Assembly (NCBI GenBank): GCA_963969365.1
Contig: OZ017748.1
Location: forward strand, 620,001 to 684,000
Reading direction: 5' to 3'
Length of the DNA stretch: 64,000 bases
Origin: Asterochloris sp. CNOR1
Taxonomy: Eukaryota; Chlorophyta; Trebouxiophyceae; Trebouxiales; Trebouxiaceae
Shown here: positions 24,083-35,607 of the stretch, one piece after another
Numbering within the stretch: position 1 is the stretch's first letter
How the letters are laid out: the number at the start of each line of letters is the position of its first letter
The notes under the pieces: generated by a model
What the model was told of the DNA's origin: nothing
The model's input: the letters and a program-made list of their open reading frames with translations, nothing else
Databases searched by the model: none
Position numbers and translations under genes: made by a program

Positions 24083-25988
24083 TTACAGCTTGCAGATGGC
24101 AACCATGGCCAGTACGCTGAGGACTGTGCTGCCAATGTACCTGCAGGCACACGCTCAGCAGTTAACCCCTGGGTCCACCAAGAGGACTCAGATGGTGAGA
24201 GCAGGCAGTGAGAGCAGGCAATGACAGCAAGAAGACGGGAGCCAATGAACTCACATGCTGAAGACCTTCTTTTGAATGCGCTTTGCAACTCCCAAGTTCA
24301 GCATTGGCTCCAGCCCGCGGTCATCGACGTCCCACGCCTGGTCAGCAAACAGAGATTTGTCAAGCCAAACCCAACTCGCAGGGCATGGCAGGGCTGACGG
24401 TGCCTGAATTGATGGGACATTCAAGGTCGAGCTGTCGTGCCGTCAGTTGGGTGTGTACTGCATCTGACGCCGGCAGCCAGCAGAGCCAGCGCTGTGCTGA
24501 CATGGCACAGCTGGCAAGATTGAGTGTTCCAGGCAGTATGGCAGACTGGTTACTATTATGCCTTCTTGTCAGGTGCATGGCACGGGCACCCAAGCTGATG
24601 CGCGGCGCCTCTCTTTCCCTCACCCCTGCCAAGCTCTCTGTGCAGAGGCCTAGCTGAGCTGAGACCAGGAAGCCTAGGGAAAAGAAGAGTGTGGGAACGA
24701 GCGTCAGTCTGGTGGTGGTGGATGCATCATTAGCAATCATCCAGGCTGCAGCTGCCAGGGTGGGGACCTGCATATACAAGAATACTGCAGAGCAGTATGT
24801 ATACGGACCACATGTAGGGACACTACCACAGCGGTATCTGCAAATGTGCCTGCAGAGTGGGCAGCTGCTGCATGAAAGCATGGCAAAGCTGCAGCACTGC
24901 TAGGTCCTGTGCAGCGCTGAGACAGCCCTCAAGGCTGCAGCACAGGTGGCCAGAGCACAGGCTACATGCATCAAGCTGGCCAGGAGCCATCAAGAGTCTT
25001 TTGCACAATGCTCAGGTGCCAATGTAATGCCTGTGGAGCTGTGACATCAAGAGCCCGCAGCTCTCCAGCAGCAGGAACCCATGAGCCACTGTAAGCTCAC
25101 CGCCAGGCAGGCACCCACGATAGCCCTCCTCTTCCTCTCAGGGTAAGAGATGACCTCAAGGCGCTCTGCAAACTGCTCCCTGCAGCACGATGAGCACGTC
25201 TGTGGACCTGGTGGCTGCAGCTTGCTGCAGCAGAGACAAAGCAGCTGAGCGACAGCGTCATGCATGCCTGGGAGGTGTTGCAACCTGACATGCTCCGCAG
25301 CATGCAGCACGCTCACCTGAGCTGCTGGCGCTCAGGCTCTGTCTGCTTCCTGTACTCCTCAAAGGAGAGCTTCCTGCCGTTCTGCAGGGATGTGGTGCAA
25401 CTCAGGACGCAACCATAAATGGCAGGCAACACTTGTGTGAGCAGGGTAATGGCATGCTTGTAATCTCTCTGCGAAAATTGCCTGGACAGGGCCTTCAACA
25501 GGACGCTTCAGCACGCCCCATCTGATGGTTGTAGGTCCGCCTGCACACATCAAAGGCTCAGAGATGCGTGGAGCCAGCAGTTGTGGCAGCACACATGCAT
25601 GACAAGTCACATGTCTTCAGCAGAGATGAAGCTTCTTGTGACCATGCTCACCAATGCCATAGACATCTTTGATGACCTGCAGAAGGCATCAATGGCTGAT
25701 TGCATATGTGATAACATATGTCCTGAAAGCGCCACGCAAGAGCCAAGCCAAAGCAAAATGTATGCAGAAATGTTGCAGCTCAGAGACCTGGCCAATTGGG
25801 TTGTTGCCGGCTTTGAGGGCCTCTGAGGAAGGTGCTGTCTGTGCTGCACACCTCAGGTGCATGGATCGCAGCATAAGAGAGTCAGGAGCAGCAGTAACGG
25901 TTGCTAGCAAACAAGCTGTGGCAGATGGACACTGCAAAACGACGAGCCCTTTTGTGAGTGGATCGACGTGGCGCCACAACGAGCGCAT
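24083..25988 (-). CDS. Gene E: small predicted organelle-targeted membrane protein, unknown function
   Basis: Six exons join in phase to 180 residues: 25788-25988, 25317-25381, 25101-25134, 24666-24767, 24255-24337, 24083-24140. The first 50-60 residues (MRSLWRHVDPLTKG..., then SMHLRCAAQTAPSSEA) resemble a plastid or mitochondrial transit peptide. A charged segment follows (NGRKLSFEEYRKQTEPERQQ). Next come two or three hydrophobic segments (IVGACLAVPTLAAAAWMIA; LVPTLFFSLGFL; a C-terminal STVLSVLAMVAI), separated by DVDDRGLEPMLNLGVAKRIQ. I do not recognise the family. It looks like a small conserved-type integral membrane protein. The third acceptor (GAGAG) and the fourth donor (GTCTCA) are weak, so those junctions are the least certain. 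The next gene upstream on the same strand ends only 111 bp away. Confidence 0.6.
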
Positions 25989-26099
25989 GTGGCAATCAAA
26001 AATTTTCAAGAAGAGAAAGTTCTTTATCCTCCCTCACACTCAATTGTCATAGTGCTTTGTTACTCTCATGCACAACAACACCAAATTGGCTGATTGCAC

Positions 26100-29000
26100 T
26101 CACTCACGCCGGCTGGGTCTACACTGAGGAGCTGAGGTGTGCTGGACATAGGTGATGCTGCCATTGCGTTTCCAGTATGTGATGCCTGCCCACTCTACGG
26201 CAGGCTGGAGGTATGTGTACAGCATGCAAACGGGGAGCAAGGCATTGTTGACATACATCCCCAGCCATACTTTCCCCCAGCTGAAGCACTGGAGATCAAG
26301 GTCATCTGCTGCTGGCAGCTGCTGTGTGAAGAGATCCAGCAGGACACCTGCAAGCAGACACAGCAACGTGCCCACTTGCATCAGTCAACGTGCTGCCAGT
26401 CTAACATCAGACAACACAGCATGAGGGTCCCACCCTGGCCCACTGTGCGCGAAACCTCTCATCTCTGCCTGCCGCGCCGTGATGACAGCAGCCAGGCACC
26501 CAAGGAACCACACGTTGGGCACAGAAGCAATATGTGAACCCAGCCCACCACTACCAGGGCAGCAGCAGCCTCTTGCTCAAACAAGAGCCCACCTGTCATC
26601 CATCTTAGTGCTCCAGCCGCACTCAGGAGGCCCACCCAGAACAGCAGAGTTGAGACCATGCTCAAGCTGCACCCCTTCTCTCCAAACAGGCCCAGCCAGT
26701 CCCAGGAGGTGCCTGGGCCATCGTACACCTGCTGCGTGGGCAGCAGCAACAGCTGCACTACCCACAGCAGCAGGCGCAGGCTGGCTGCAGGGCAGACACC
26801 TGAACTGAGGAGCCCAGCTGCAGCAACCACCGCAGCCTGCGCATGCTGGCTGCAACTTGAAAATCTCAACGCGCCAAGAGGTGGTCTATAATCTCTTGGC
26901 TGCATGAATGTATTCAATAACGGGCTCTAGAAACCTATGGTAGGCACACGCGCACTCCTGACGCAGTGTGCCACAGCTGGCTGTGTGGGTGGCAACAGCT
27001 GCAGCACACAACCTCGGCCTGTGGCGGCTGGGCAGGAAGGCTCCCTGACAGGCAGCAGTGCTAGCAACACGCCATGCCTGTGTGACCTCCTCAGGAAGCG
27101 GGCACAGCAGGCTGCCATGGACAGGCAGCAGTGCAGACCGGCGCAGGTCAAACAGTGCATGGCGCCTGCATGTGACAACTGGCGCAGCGATCCCCAGGTT
27201 GATAAATATCAATATCATGGGCAGGTGCAGGGTAGGAAGTGCACGGCCCTGCCTGCAGTGCAGGCATACATAAGAGTCCAAGGAGCCACATGCAGAGTGC
27301 GGGGCCCATTGCCACAACTGAGAACCCAGGAGAGCCAGCTGCAGTCCATGCCACCTACCTGTGGTGGCGGGCACAGTAAAAGCCCAGGAGAGGTAGGAGT
27401 GGGCGACCATCATGGTGTGGTTGATGCGCCTGTTGGTGTCCCCCGCCCAGGTGTCCATCACAAACAGCTGGCGCCGCAGGTAGTTCCAGTAGTGGCGCCA
27501 GCTGAAGCAGGGGTCCAGCCTGCAGGCAGAACATGCTCCATCCAAAGCTGTTCACCCACCCCCCCAAGTATTGGGCACTCCCAACTGGCTTGCACGCATG
27601 TAGGTTTCAGCAGCAGTAAGTCTCAAGGCCGGGTCCCGCCTGCAGGCAGGATGCTCAAATCAGCTAATATCCCAGTCTGTTCTGCAGGCAATCACTTGGT
27701 TCCAGCAGCAGGGCCAGCTCAATCAGGCATCCAGCCTGCAAAGGCAGCGTCCCCATCCACCAATTGCTCCATTTTGTTTGCATGCAGCTGGTGTTTTATG
27801 CAGGCAGGGTGCTCCATCCAGCCGAGCAAGCGTGCTTGTTGCGGTGAGCCATGCACTGAGAGGCGCTGGCTGCATGAGGAGTCCCTGCCACATGACATGC
27901 GACTCAGCACACGTGCCAGCTGTACATGAGGACACGGGTGCACCACAAACTGTGAGCTGTGTCCAGGGGGAGGTGGCACAAGGGTGCCTGGCCACTGCCA
28001 GTGACCCAAGCAACAGTGTGCTGCTGCTAGCAGCCCTCTGTGCCTGCAGAGAGCCTGCTGACATGGCAATCTGTTGATGCCTGCCTCACCTTTGGGGAAA
28101 GACTGCATGGGGCTGACATAGCACCTGCAGCTTGTGCTCTGCACACTTTGCAGCAACGATGAGGTCGTCTGAGTATCCTCCGCCAGCCCAGGCCTGCAGC
28201 AGCAGATGTGGAGCTCAGGAAAGCCCTGCAAGATGCACCAACTTCTGGCAGCAGGCCGCAGCATAATGCATGCTGAATTGCATAGTAGTGCACAGACACC
28301 AAAAGCTCAAGGCTTTGTGGGCACCAGTCACACCACCTGGGGTATGTACACCACAGGCCTGACGGCACAGCCTCCTCGCGCTGACGCTGACCTTCACGAT
28401 ACCATAGCGATCGTCCCTGAGTGGCCCAAGCGGCATCACCATGCAGCCTCCCCACACGAACTGGATGCGCTGGCGAGTGGAGAAGGCTGCCAGAAGCGGG
28501 AGGTGGTAGGCCAACACGCAGTATGTGAGCAGGCTGCTGCCAGGGGCCGGTATGTCCAATGGGTAGCCTGCAGCCATGGCACTGCTCTGGGGCTGATGTA
28601 AGAGGCAGGAAGTTGCTGGGCATCACTTTGCATGAACACCAGATCCCTCCAAGTGCCATGCAGCATGTCATCACATGATTGCCACCAGTGCAGGCCGCAT
28701 GCAGCTAGCCACGAACGTGGGCTCACGAAGGTGGTCTCACGAAGCGTCTGAGGGACTGGGGGTGTCTACTGCTACTGCAGAATGACTGACAGCAGAACTG
28801 TGTCTCATGAACAAGCAGGCACCTGTGGCCATGAACAGGCTGGGATCAGCCTGCAGCTGCTGGACAGTCCTCTCCATGAAGCTTGGGTGCGCCTGCAGAA
28901 AGCAACAAGTCCTATCCACCATGTGGCTGCCAGGTGGACCAAAGATGACCATGAAGACGCACCTCCAACATGTATACCAACAGTACAATGCACACATGCA

Positions 29001-31969
29001 CGGAGTTGAGGGCAGCAAGAGGACATGCTAGTGCACTGCAGCAAGCTGATGCAGCATCACGAGGGACTCACTGGCTGATAAGCTTGTTGGTGCACTGCAC
29101 TGTCGAGGATGCATGAACACCTGAGCTAGCCCAGAGAGAAGACACTGTCTGTGACAGCAGTACATGTCAGCAGTCAAGACCTGCCAGCAGCCACGCTGCA
29201 CTGCTCGACTCAGCCTATGCTAGAAGTCTTGGGCGTCTCCTTCACATGCAAGCATCACACCTGCCTGCCGACCATGTGTTGCGAGTTGCAGTGTGGCTGG
29301 GTCCACTTACGTGAATGCAACTGTCCAGACAAGCAGCAAGCTCAGTGCTGCTGAGGCAAGACTGGCGGTTTTGCCGAGGCCTGTTTGCAAGCACCATGGA
29401 GCAGGGTTGGCCCAGCACAGTGGCCTAGCCTTGGGCAGTCTATTGCTTGTGCATAGCAGATGTCAGCAGGGCGAGAGGCCCGCTTCGGAAATGGCCTCTT
29501 GAAGACTGCCGAAAGGGCTTCTTATAGCCAGCACCCTGCACTACCTCATGTGACTGCTCTGGCCTAGCATGGCCCCTGAATCCAGGGCACGCTATATGTG
29601 TGGCAGGCATCTTCTGCCTGCACGCCCATCTTCTTTGAGCTCTGAGCCTGGCCCTCACCTGAGCATCATCATGCAGGCAGAGCATGTACTATAAGCTTGG
29701 CGCTGCAGCAGCCAGCAGTGCTGCAGCTTTGCCTGACATGCACAGCATGGCCGGGTACTATAAAGCCCTCTAAGACCTGGGACATTCAGCTAGCTGCTTA
29801 CCTGGATGTCATCATCCAGACAAAGCGCAAACTTTGAGTCTGGCGCTGCTGCAGCCAGGCCTTCCAAAATGTTGTGCAGCTTCTGGCTGCAGCTGGTGGC
29901 TGGACCAGCCACCACGACCCGAGCCTTGTGCTGTGGCACCTGCACACAACAATTATCAATTGTAGGCAGTCCCGGTGAGGTGTGCTGCTGCCGCCTGTAG
30001 CTGCCTGCATCAGCCTGGATAAACAGCAGGGGGCAAGCAGCAGGCACTGGACAGCAGCAGGAGACGTCTTGATGCCTGCACAAGCTGCATATGAACACGG
30101 TGAATAATGTCCCAGCAGTTCAGACAAATTGCACACCTACAACAAGGTGTTATGCCCCGACATTCAACGCCCGTAAACATGCTGGCAGCACAGTGGTGCT
30201 GCATGCCTGCAGCTGCCCAGGCAGCACAGTGCTGATGCAAACACACGGCAGGCATAGAAACTAGCAGGTGCCAACATGTGATCTCCCGGTGTACCCAGGA
30301 CCTGAATGTTGTAGTAATGGAGACACCCGTGCAGCACATTGGTGGACTTGAGGGCGCGCAGCACATAATGCCTTGGCTGGAGCTTTCAGCGTAACATAGT
30401 GGCTCCCTCAAATGAAGCAGTCAAACCAGCATACCTGGCGCGAGCTGCCATCCCCTGCCAGCAGCGCCAGGACAGCGTCATGGGCTGCATCCGCCTTGCT
30501 GCGCACCACAAATAGGAACTGCAGCTCGGCAGGGTAGCGCAGGCCCAGAGCAGCCAGCCAGTTGGCTTGGCTGTTGGCGCTGCAGCCAGTGACTGGGAGT
30601 ATCACTGTGGCTGGGGGCAGCGGCAGGCCAGAAGCCTGCAATACACAACCGAGCATTGAAGATGCTTAAAAGACAGGTCTCAGGAAAGCCAGTTGCCGGG
30701 GCGGGTGGTGGCAGATCAAGAGCCTGCAGTGCAGACATGACCCTGCTGGTGGTGTGAGCCATGGCTCCAGTGGCTGCAGTGGCTGGGACGAGGGGCAGGC
30801 CAGAAGCCTGCAGAGCACTCACGGCTTGTTGAGAGGTGTTGCAGGTATGGCTGCAGTCCTATGACGGGAACAGTTTTATGGTCGCCTGCGGCAACAGCAG
30901 TGTAACGAGCCCTACGAGCAGGCATAGCTGCCTAAGAGAGTTTGGGGCAGGGCCTCGGTGTTTTAAGTGGGTGCAGAAGGGGCGGACCACGGGCCTACAA
31001 CACAACAGATGGTGTGGCGAGCAAGCTCAACATGGCAAGACGCAGGGCTGGCAATGCCTGGCAGGATTGTGTTGGCAGGGCTAGGGCAGCTGGCTAACCC
31101 AGGAAAGCAACAGTTACACCCAGCAACTGACAGGACTGCCCAAAACTCTTCAGCATTAGCGTATGACGGGGCCATGGTCGGGCCTGCCTTCACCTGTTCT
31201 AGATCTGAGGACGAGGCCCCTGGTGTGCAGCCAGGGGCTGAGCAGCTGAGTTGTTGCGTGGGAGCAGCACAGGCAGCCTGCAGGGCACACAGCTGAGCGT
31301 GAGTTTGCTTGGATGCACCCACACAAAAACCAAACATGCTAGCAGGAGACTGGCACAGGATGGCGCAGTGTGCCTGACATTGGCAAAGGTCTGACCTGAC
31401 GGGAAGTCGTGGGGTATGATGACCAAGCACTTGAGCTCAGCCTGTCAACAGACAACTGACAGCCTGTACCTGTTGCCTGCGCATCTCCCCAAGGCGCACC
31501 ACAGCTGCCCAGCTCCACGCCACCGCCAGCAGAACAGCAATCAGGGCACCTTGCAGCTGCAGGAGGCAGACTGGGCTGAAATCACAGATAACATGCCAGC
31601 AGTACCAAACACACCGGACGGCAAGCAATATGTCGGCAGGAAGTAAGCAATGGCTTTGCTGGAGCACAGGTGAGTTCTGAGAGGTCCTTGATAACATCCC
31701 TCACCTGTAGAGTGCTTATCAGAGGGTGGCAGATGAGTGATGAAATCCTCTGGGCTCTTTGGAGCACCAGATCGCAGGCAGCAACAAAATTGCGAACAGG
31801 AATCGGGTGGGGGTCCATCCTGCCTCAGCAGCAAGGCTGACTGACGCCCCTGCTGCTGATCAGACCACATGCTGCAGCATGTCAAAGGGGGCAAGCACAG
31901 TAGGTTATCTCTCTTTCTTGGCCTGACACCCCATAAGTCTGCAGGCGCAGCCCCATCAAACAGGATCAT
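26100..31969 (-). CDS. GCS: Ceramide glucosyltransferase, plant type (GT21)
   Basis: Transfers glucose from UDP-glucose to ceramide to make glucosylceramide, in ER/Golgi membranes. Ten exons: 31928-31969, 31470-31556, 30435-30635, 29802-29939, 28823-28892, 28392-28567, 28090-28193, 27359-27519, 26593-26784 and 26100-26311, in consistent phase (460 residues). An N-terminal membrane anchor (LQGALIAVLLAVAWSWAA) precedes the GT-A core. Core motifs are VILPVTGCSANSQANW, ARVVVAGPATSCSQKLHN, the metal-binding LCLDDDIQ, YPLDIPAPGSSLLTYC, FVWGGCMVM, GGGYSDDLIVAA, and a HYWNYLRRQLFV segment in the place of the usual Q-x-x-R-W. The C-terminus has membrane segments and ends WAGITYWKRNGSITYV, as in land-plant enzymes. 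The first exon is the weakest call. Two introns contain arrays copied from exon edges. Confidence 0.93.
27505..27830 (-). repeat. Copies of the acceptor of the GT21 exon at 27359-27519
   Basis: The real junction at about 27511 reads ggtccagcctgcaggcag on the plus strand. Related stretches follow at about 27632 (ggtcccgcctgcaggcagga), 27728 (atccagcctgcaaaggcag) and 27800 (atgcaggcagggtgctccat). Some carry the trailing atgctcc/ccatcca. They form a degenerate ladder, spaced roughly 70-120 bp, of the splice acceptor and flanking intron. Confidence 0.6.
30600..30820 (-). repeat. Three-copy array of the acceptor and first codons of GT21 exon 3
   Basis: On the coding strand the real exon begins after TGCAG at 30635 and reads ASGLPLPPATVILPV. 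Two upstream copies in the same intron begin after TGCAG at about 30807 (ASGLPLVPATAATG) and 30723 (ALDLPPPAPATG). Spacing is 84 and 88 bp. All keep the acceptor AG and the first codons in frame. Confidence 0.85.
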
Positions 31970-32000
31970 GCTGTTTAGTCTCTAGGCAAAGCTGATCGGT
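31970..32000. promoter_or_regulatory. 31-bp gap between divergent start codons (GT21 / DHDDS)
   Basis: Only 31 bp separate the proposed start codons of the ceramide glucosyltransferase (minus) and the cis-prenyltransferase (plus). The transcripts must then overlap at their 5' ends, or one start lies in a further upstream exon. The GT21 first exon is the weaker of the two calls. Confidence 0.4.
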
Positions 32001-35000
32001 ATGTTGCCAGGACTAACCAGCAGGCTGTGGGAATGGGTACAAGGGCTGCTACAGATGGTCTTGGCAGCAGGAGCAATCCCAAAGCATGTGGCATTCATCA
32101 TGGATGGCAACAGGCGCTATGCACGTCGTCTGCAGGTGGACTCAGCATTGGGGCACACGGCAGGCTGGAGCAAGGTGGGTGCAGCAAACTGTGGACCGCC
32201 TGATGCCTCTGACAGTAGGAGCCTCAGAGCTGATGCCTTCGACTGCCTCAGCGGGGGGTGTCTGTTGCTTACTGCACCTGGACATGAATGCAGGCCCGCT
32301 GCATCTTCAATAGGCTGAGACTCTGGCAGAATCCGCCATGCTGCAGCCAGTGCACTCTGTCCCTGCCCAGCCAGAGCAGCAGCCTGCCCATGACGCCGCT
32401 GTGCGGCACAGTTGCACATGCGACTCCTGCATGCTGAGACCTGCTCCCAATCTTGCAGTTGGTGGATGCCCTGGGCTGGTGCCTAGACCTGGGGATCACC
32501 TGCGTCAGCGTGTACGCCTTCAGCATCGACAACTTCAAGCGCAGTCAGGCCGAGGTGGCTGCGCTCATGGACCTGGCCGAGGACAAGTTGCAGGAGCTCC
32601 TGCAGGTGGGTATGCGCCCTGCAACAGCCGTGAGAGGCCCCACAGGCATGTGCGGGGACCCGGCAAAAGACAAGCTGCGTACACTCCACCTGCAGGTGGG
32701 TTCGCGTGGACTTGCATGGCTGGTGCGGTAGTGTGCAGGAAAGGCAGTGCTGGGAAGGGACTGGGATAGGGGGTGGGGGATCAGCCACGTGGACCAGCAT
32801 GTTCACATCAGGCAGGGGTTCCCGTCGGTATGCTGTAACATCCGCGATGCATATGCGCCATCTTGATGTTTGGGTGCAGCAGCCTGCAGGCGGGGCAAGA
32901 CTGCGCGGGGTGCCAACTGACCTGTCAGAGGGCAAGCTATATAAGTTGTTGCAAGCACATTTCCAGGCAATTGGGCTTCAGTGGGTCACTTCTGGCAACA
33001 GTATCATGCCATTTGGTTTTCAAGAGAAAAATCGTCAGGCCCTGTACTGTTGACAAGGAGGTCTGGAGGGTGTGCTGGCATCAATTCTTCATCTGGCAAC
33101 ACAGGAAGTGGTTTGGCTTTGCGTCCAGGGATGTCCTGGAACACTGCAGATGCCCTTGCATTGCAGGCAGGAAGCGCCGGCTGTAAGCCACCGCCTGTGG
33201 GTAGGAGGTGCTGCTGGTGCCCTTGGTGGAAAGGCAGCATACGGAGAGATGTGGGTCTCGCAATTGTGCCAGGTTGGACACTTTGCTGGGCGCATGAGCA
33301 GGAGCTTCACTGGGTAATGGTCACCATTGCCAGAGTGCAGATGCAGACTGTCCTGCTGGGGCCGGCTGCGCTGTGTGGGTAGAGCACTGGTGACAGTGGC
33401 ACCTGTGCTGCAGGAGTGGGGCACTGCGGACGCAGACACGTGTGCTGCGCATGCACAGCACTGCTGACCGTGGTGCTCATGCTGCAGGAGCGGAGCGTGG
33501 TGGACAGGCACGGCGTGCAGGTCAGGGTCATCGGCAACCTGTCCCTGCTGCCGGCCCGGGTGCAGCAGGCAGCGCAGCGTGTGATGCAGGCCACGCAGCA
33601 CAACTCCAGGGGCGTGCTCAACATCTGCCTTGCCTACACGTGAGCCTGCACAGCTCTGGCTGCATCCACCTGGTGCAGGGCTCTGAGGGGGCGCTGCCTG
33701 GCCTGCACGTGAGCATGCGCATCTGCTTGAGGCAACACGCGCTGAATGTAGGATCTGAAGTGTCAGATGGGCTTGGCATGTTCTCCCCTTGACTGACGCA
33801 CAGGGCTTCCTTAAAAGGCCTGGAAGCGTCCTGCTCAATACTGTGAGTGTGTCTGGGCTGCGCCCACGCAGTGCCCTTAGAGGGCCCAACTTGTCATGTG
33901 TTGGCCAGTGCTGTTCTACAGGTGCTTGGTGCAACGCCAGCATGCCACAGCACAAATGCTGGCTGCAGCTTACCAGGGAGTAGCGGCAGCCTGTTGCTAC
34001 AGACGAGTCTGGTGGTCCTTGATCAGCCTGAGCCTGTTGGCACAACCAAGGCTGCCCTCTTCAGCAGCTACACCCTCCCCACCCTCTGCTGCAGGTCCAC
34101 TCAGGAGATGGAGCAGGCAGTGGAGGCAGTCCAGCACAAGGTGGCGATGCAGCAGCTCAGGCCGGAGAACGTCACGCCTGCAGCCCTTGAAGCCCACCTG
34201 TACACCCAGGTGCCCACAATCTGCTGCTTCCGCTGCCTGGCCACCTTGACAGATGATGTGGAGCGTCAGCAGAACCATGAAAGGCTTCACGGAGGGCAGT
34301 GGCCCGCTCTCTCAGGGGTTGGCAGTAAGATTCTTGCGTTGCCTGAGCAGATGCAATGCAGAGGACCCCTGGGGCCTGCCCACTGTCTGTCACCTGGTCA
34401 CAGGATGCATCTGCGTGGAGCGGCGCTTTGAGTCTGCTGCTGCTGCTGGCACTACGTCATCCGGCTTCCTGCTGAGCAGCACTGCAGGGGCTGCCGCCGC
34501 ACCTGGGCAATCCGCCATCTAGGTCCCTGCTGAGCAGCACCTCGGTGGACCGCTGCTGCGCAAGCCGCCCCGTCCCCTCATATCGCCCACAGGACACGGT
34601 TGCCGCCCTGGGGAACATACAGGCCTGCCTAGCACCATCCAGACTCTGGGGGCCTGTGCACCCAGTGTCTCTCAAATTTCTTTAGGAGATCTGGTTGAAA
34701 AATACAGCCTGACAGGCGCTGCCGCTGCCTGCAGGGCTGCCCCGATGTGGACCTGCTGATCCGCACCTCGGGGGAGCGTCGCCTCAGCAACTTCCTCCTG
34801 TGGCAGTGCCAGCGGGCCCTGCTGGTGTTCAGCCCCGTGCTGTGGCCCGACTTCTCCTTCTGGGACCTGCTGTGCGCGCTGGTGGCCTACCAGCGAGCGG
34901 CACCGCATCTGCTGCGGCTGCGGGACGCTGTAGCGCCTGTGGACTCTGCACTCGCTGCCCGCCAAGCTGCCTTTCAGCCACAGCTTGAGGCAGCGGCAGA

Positions 35001-35607
35001 GGCGTCTGCGGCAGAGCCTCAGGCAGGGGCACTGTTGCGACAGCGCAGCAGCAGAGTGCGCAATGCTGCCACTGCCGCCTCAGCAGGCGGCAAAGTCCCT
35101 CTACCTGCGCAACAGAGGACTTTTTTGGCTCGTGTGGAGCAAATGACCATTCCAGTTCCAGGACCTGGACTTCACAACGCTGAGAACCCTCATGGCGTAC
35201 AATTTAAGGACAGGCATCAGCAGAATGAAGGCACTGCTGCTCCTCATCAGCATCTTCCGCAACATGCCCGCAGTGGCCCTGCGCCAGCCAGGCAGCTGAC
35301 CAAACATCAGAGCCTGGCTGCAAACGAAGCTGCCAGAGCTGAATGTCAACCTGAGAGGGTGCAACACAAGAGCTGTGAGCAGCGTCCTGCAGTAGCTGTG
35401 GCAGCTAGCACCTCGTCTGACTGCCATCTGCCTCAGCAGGCATGCGTGCAGCAGCTGCCTGTGCTGGATGATTGCACCGATGAGGAGGTGCCTTCTGACT
35501 GGGGTAGCCAGATCTGTCTGCTGCAACATGATTGCCTGGACAGCAATAGCGCGAGACGCCATCCTGATGGGAGACCTGAGGCAGCAGTTTTCATTGCAAT
35601 GCTTTAA
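32001..35607 (+). CDS. DHDDS: cis-Prenyltransferase (dehydrodolichyl diphosphate synthase type)
   Basis: Adds isopentenyl diphosphate units in cis to make long polyprenyl diphosphate for dolichol, at the ER. Five exons, 32001-32174, 32459-32605, 33488-33639, 34095-34209 and 34735-35607, join in phases 0, 0, 2, 0 to 486 residues. Family motifs appear in order: [15 protein letters not shown] (catalytic Asp), [65 protein letters not shown] and [11 protein letters not shown]. Domain order and spacing match the eukaryotic DHDDS subunit, including the N-terminal helix [15 protein letters not shown]. The last exon continues about 220 residues past the catalytic domain in an Ala/Gln/Arg-rich tail with no motif. 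Exon 2 has a second in-frame donor copy 90 bp downstream. Confidence 0.95.
32571..32700 (+). repeat. 90-bp in-frame duplication of the DHDDS exon 2 donor
   Basis: Exon 2 ends [12 protein letters not shown] before GTGGGTATGCG (donor at 32606). Exactly 90 bp downstream the sequence reads [13 protein letters not shown] before GTGGGTTCGCG (donor at 32696). The frame stays open between them. Using the second donor would add 30 residues without a frameshift. Confidence 0.85.

Noticed and set aside
26937-27929. 330-codon plus-strand open frame.
   Set aside because: It runs antisense over GT21 exons and introns, has no motif, and is expected by chance in GC-rich sequence.
33089-34045. 318-codon minus-strand open frame.
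   Set aside because: Antisense to DHDDS exon 3 and adjacent introns; the plus strand carries unambiguous cis-prenyltransferase motifs.
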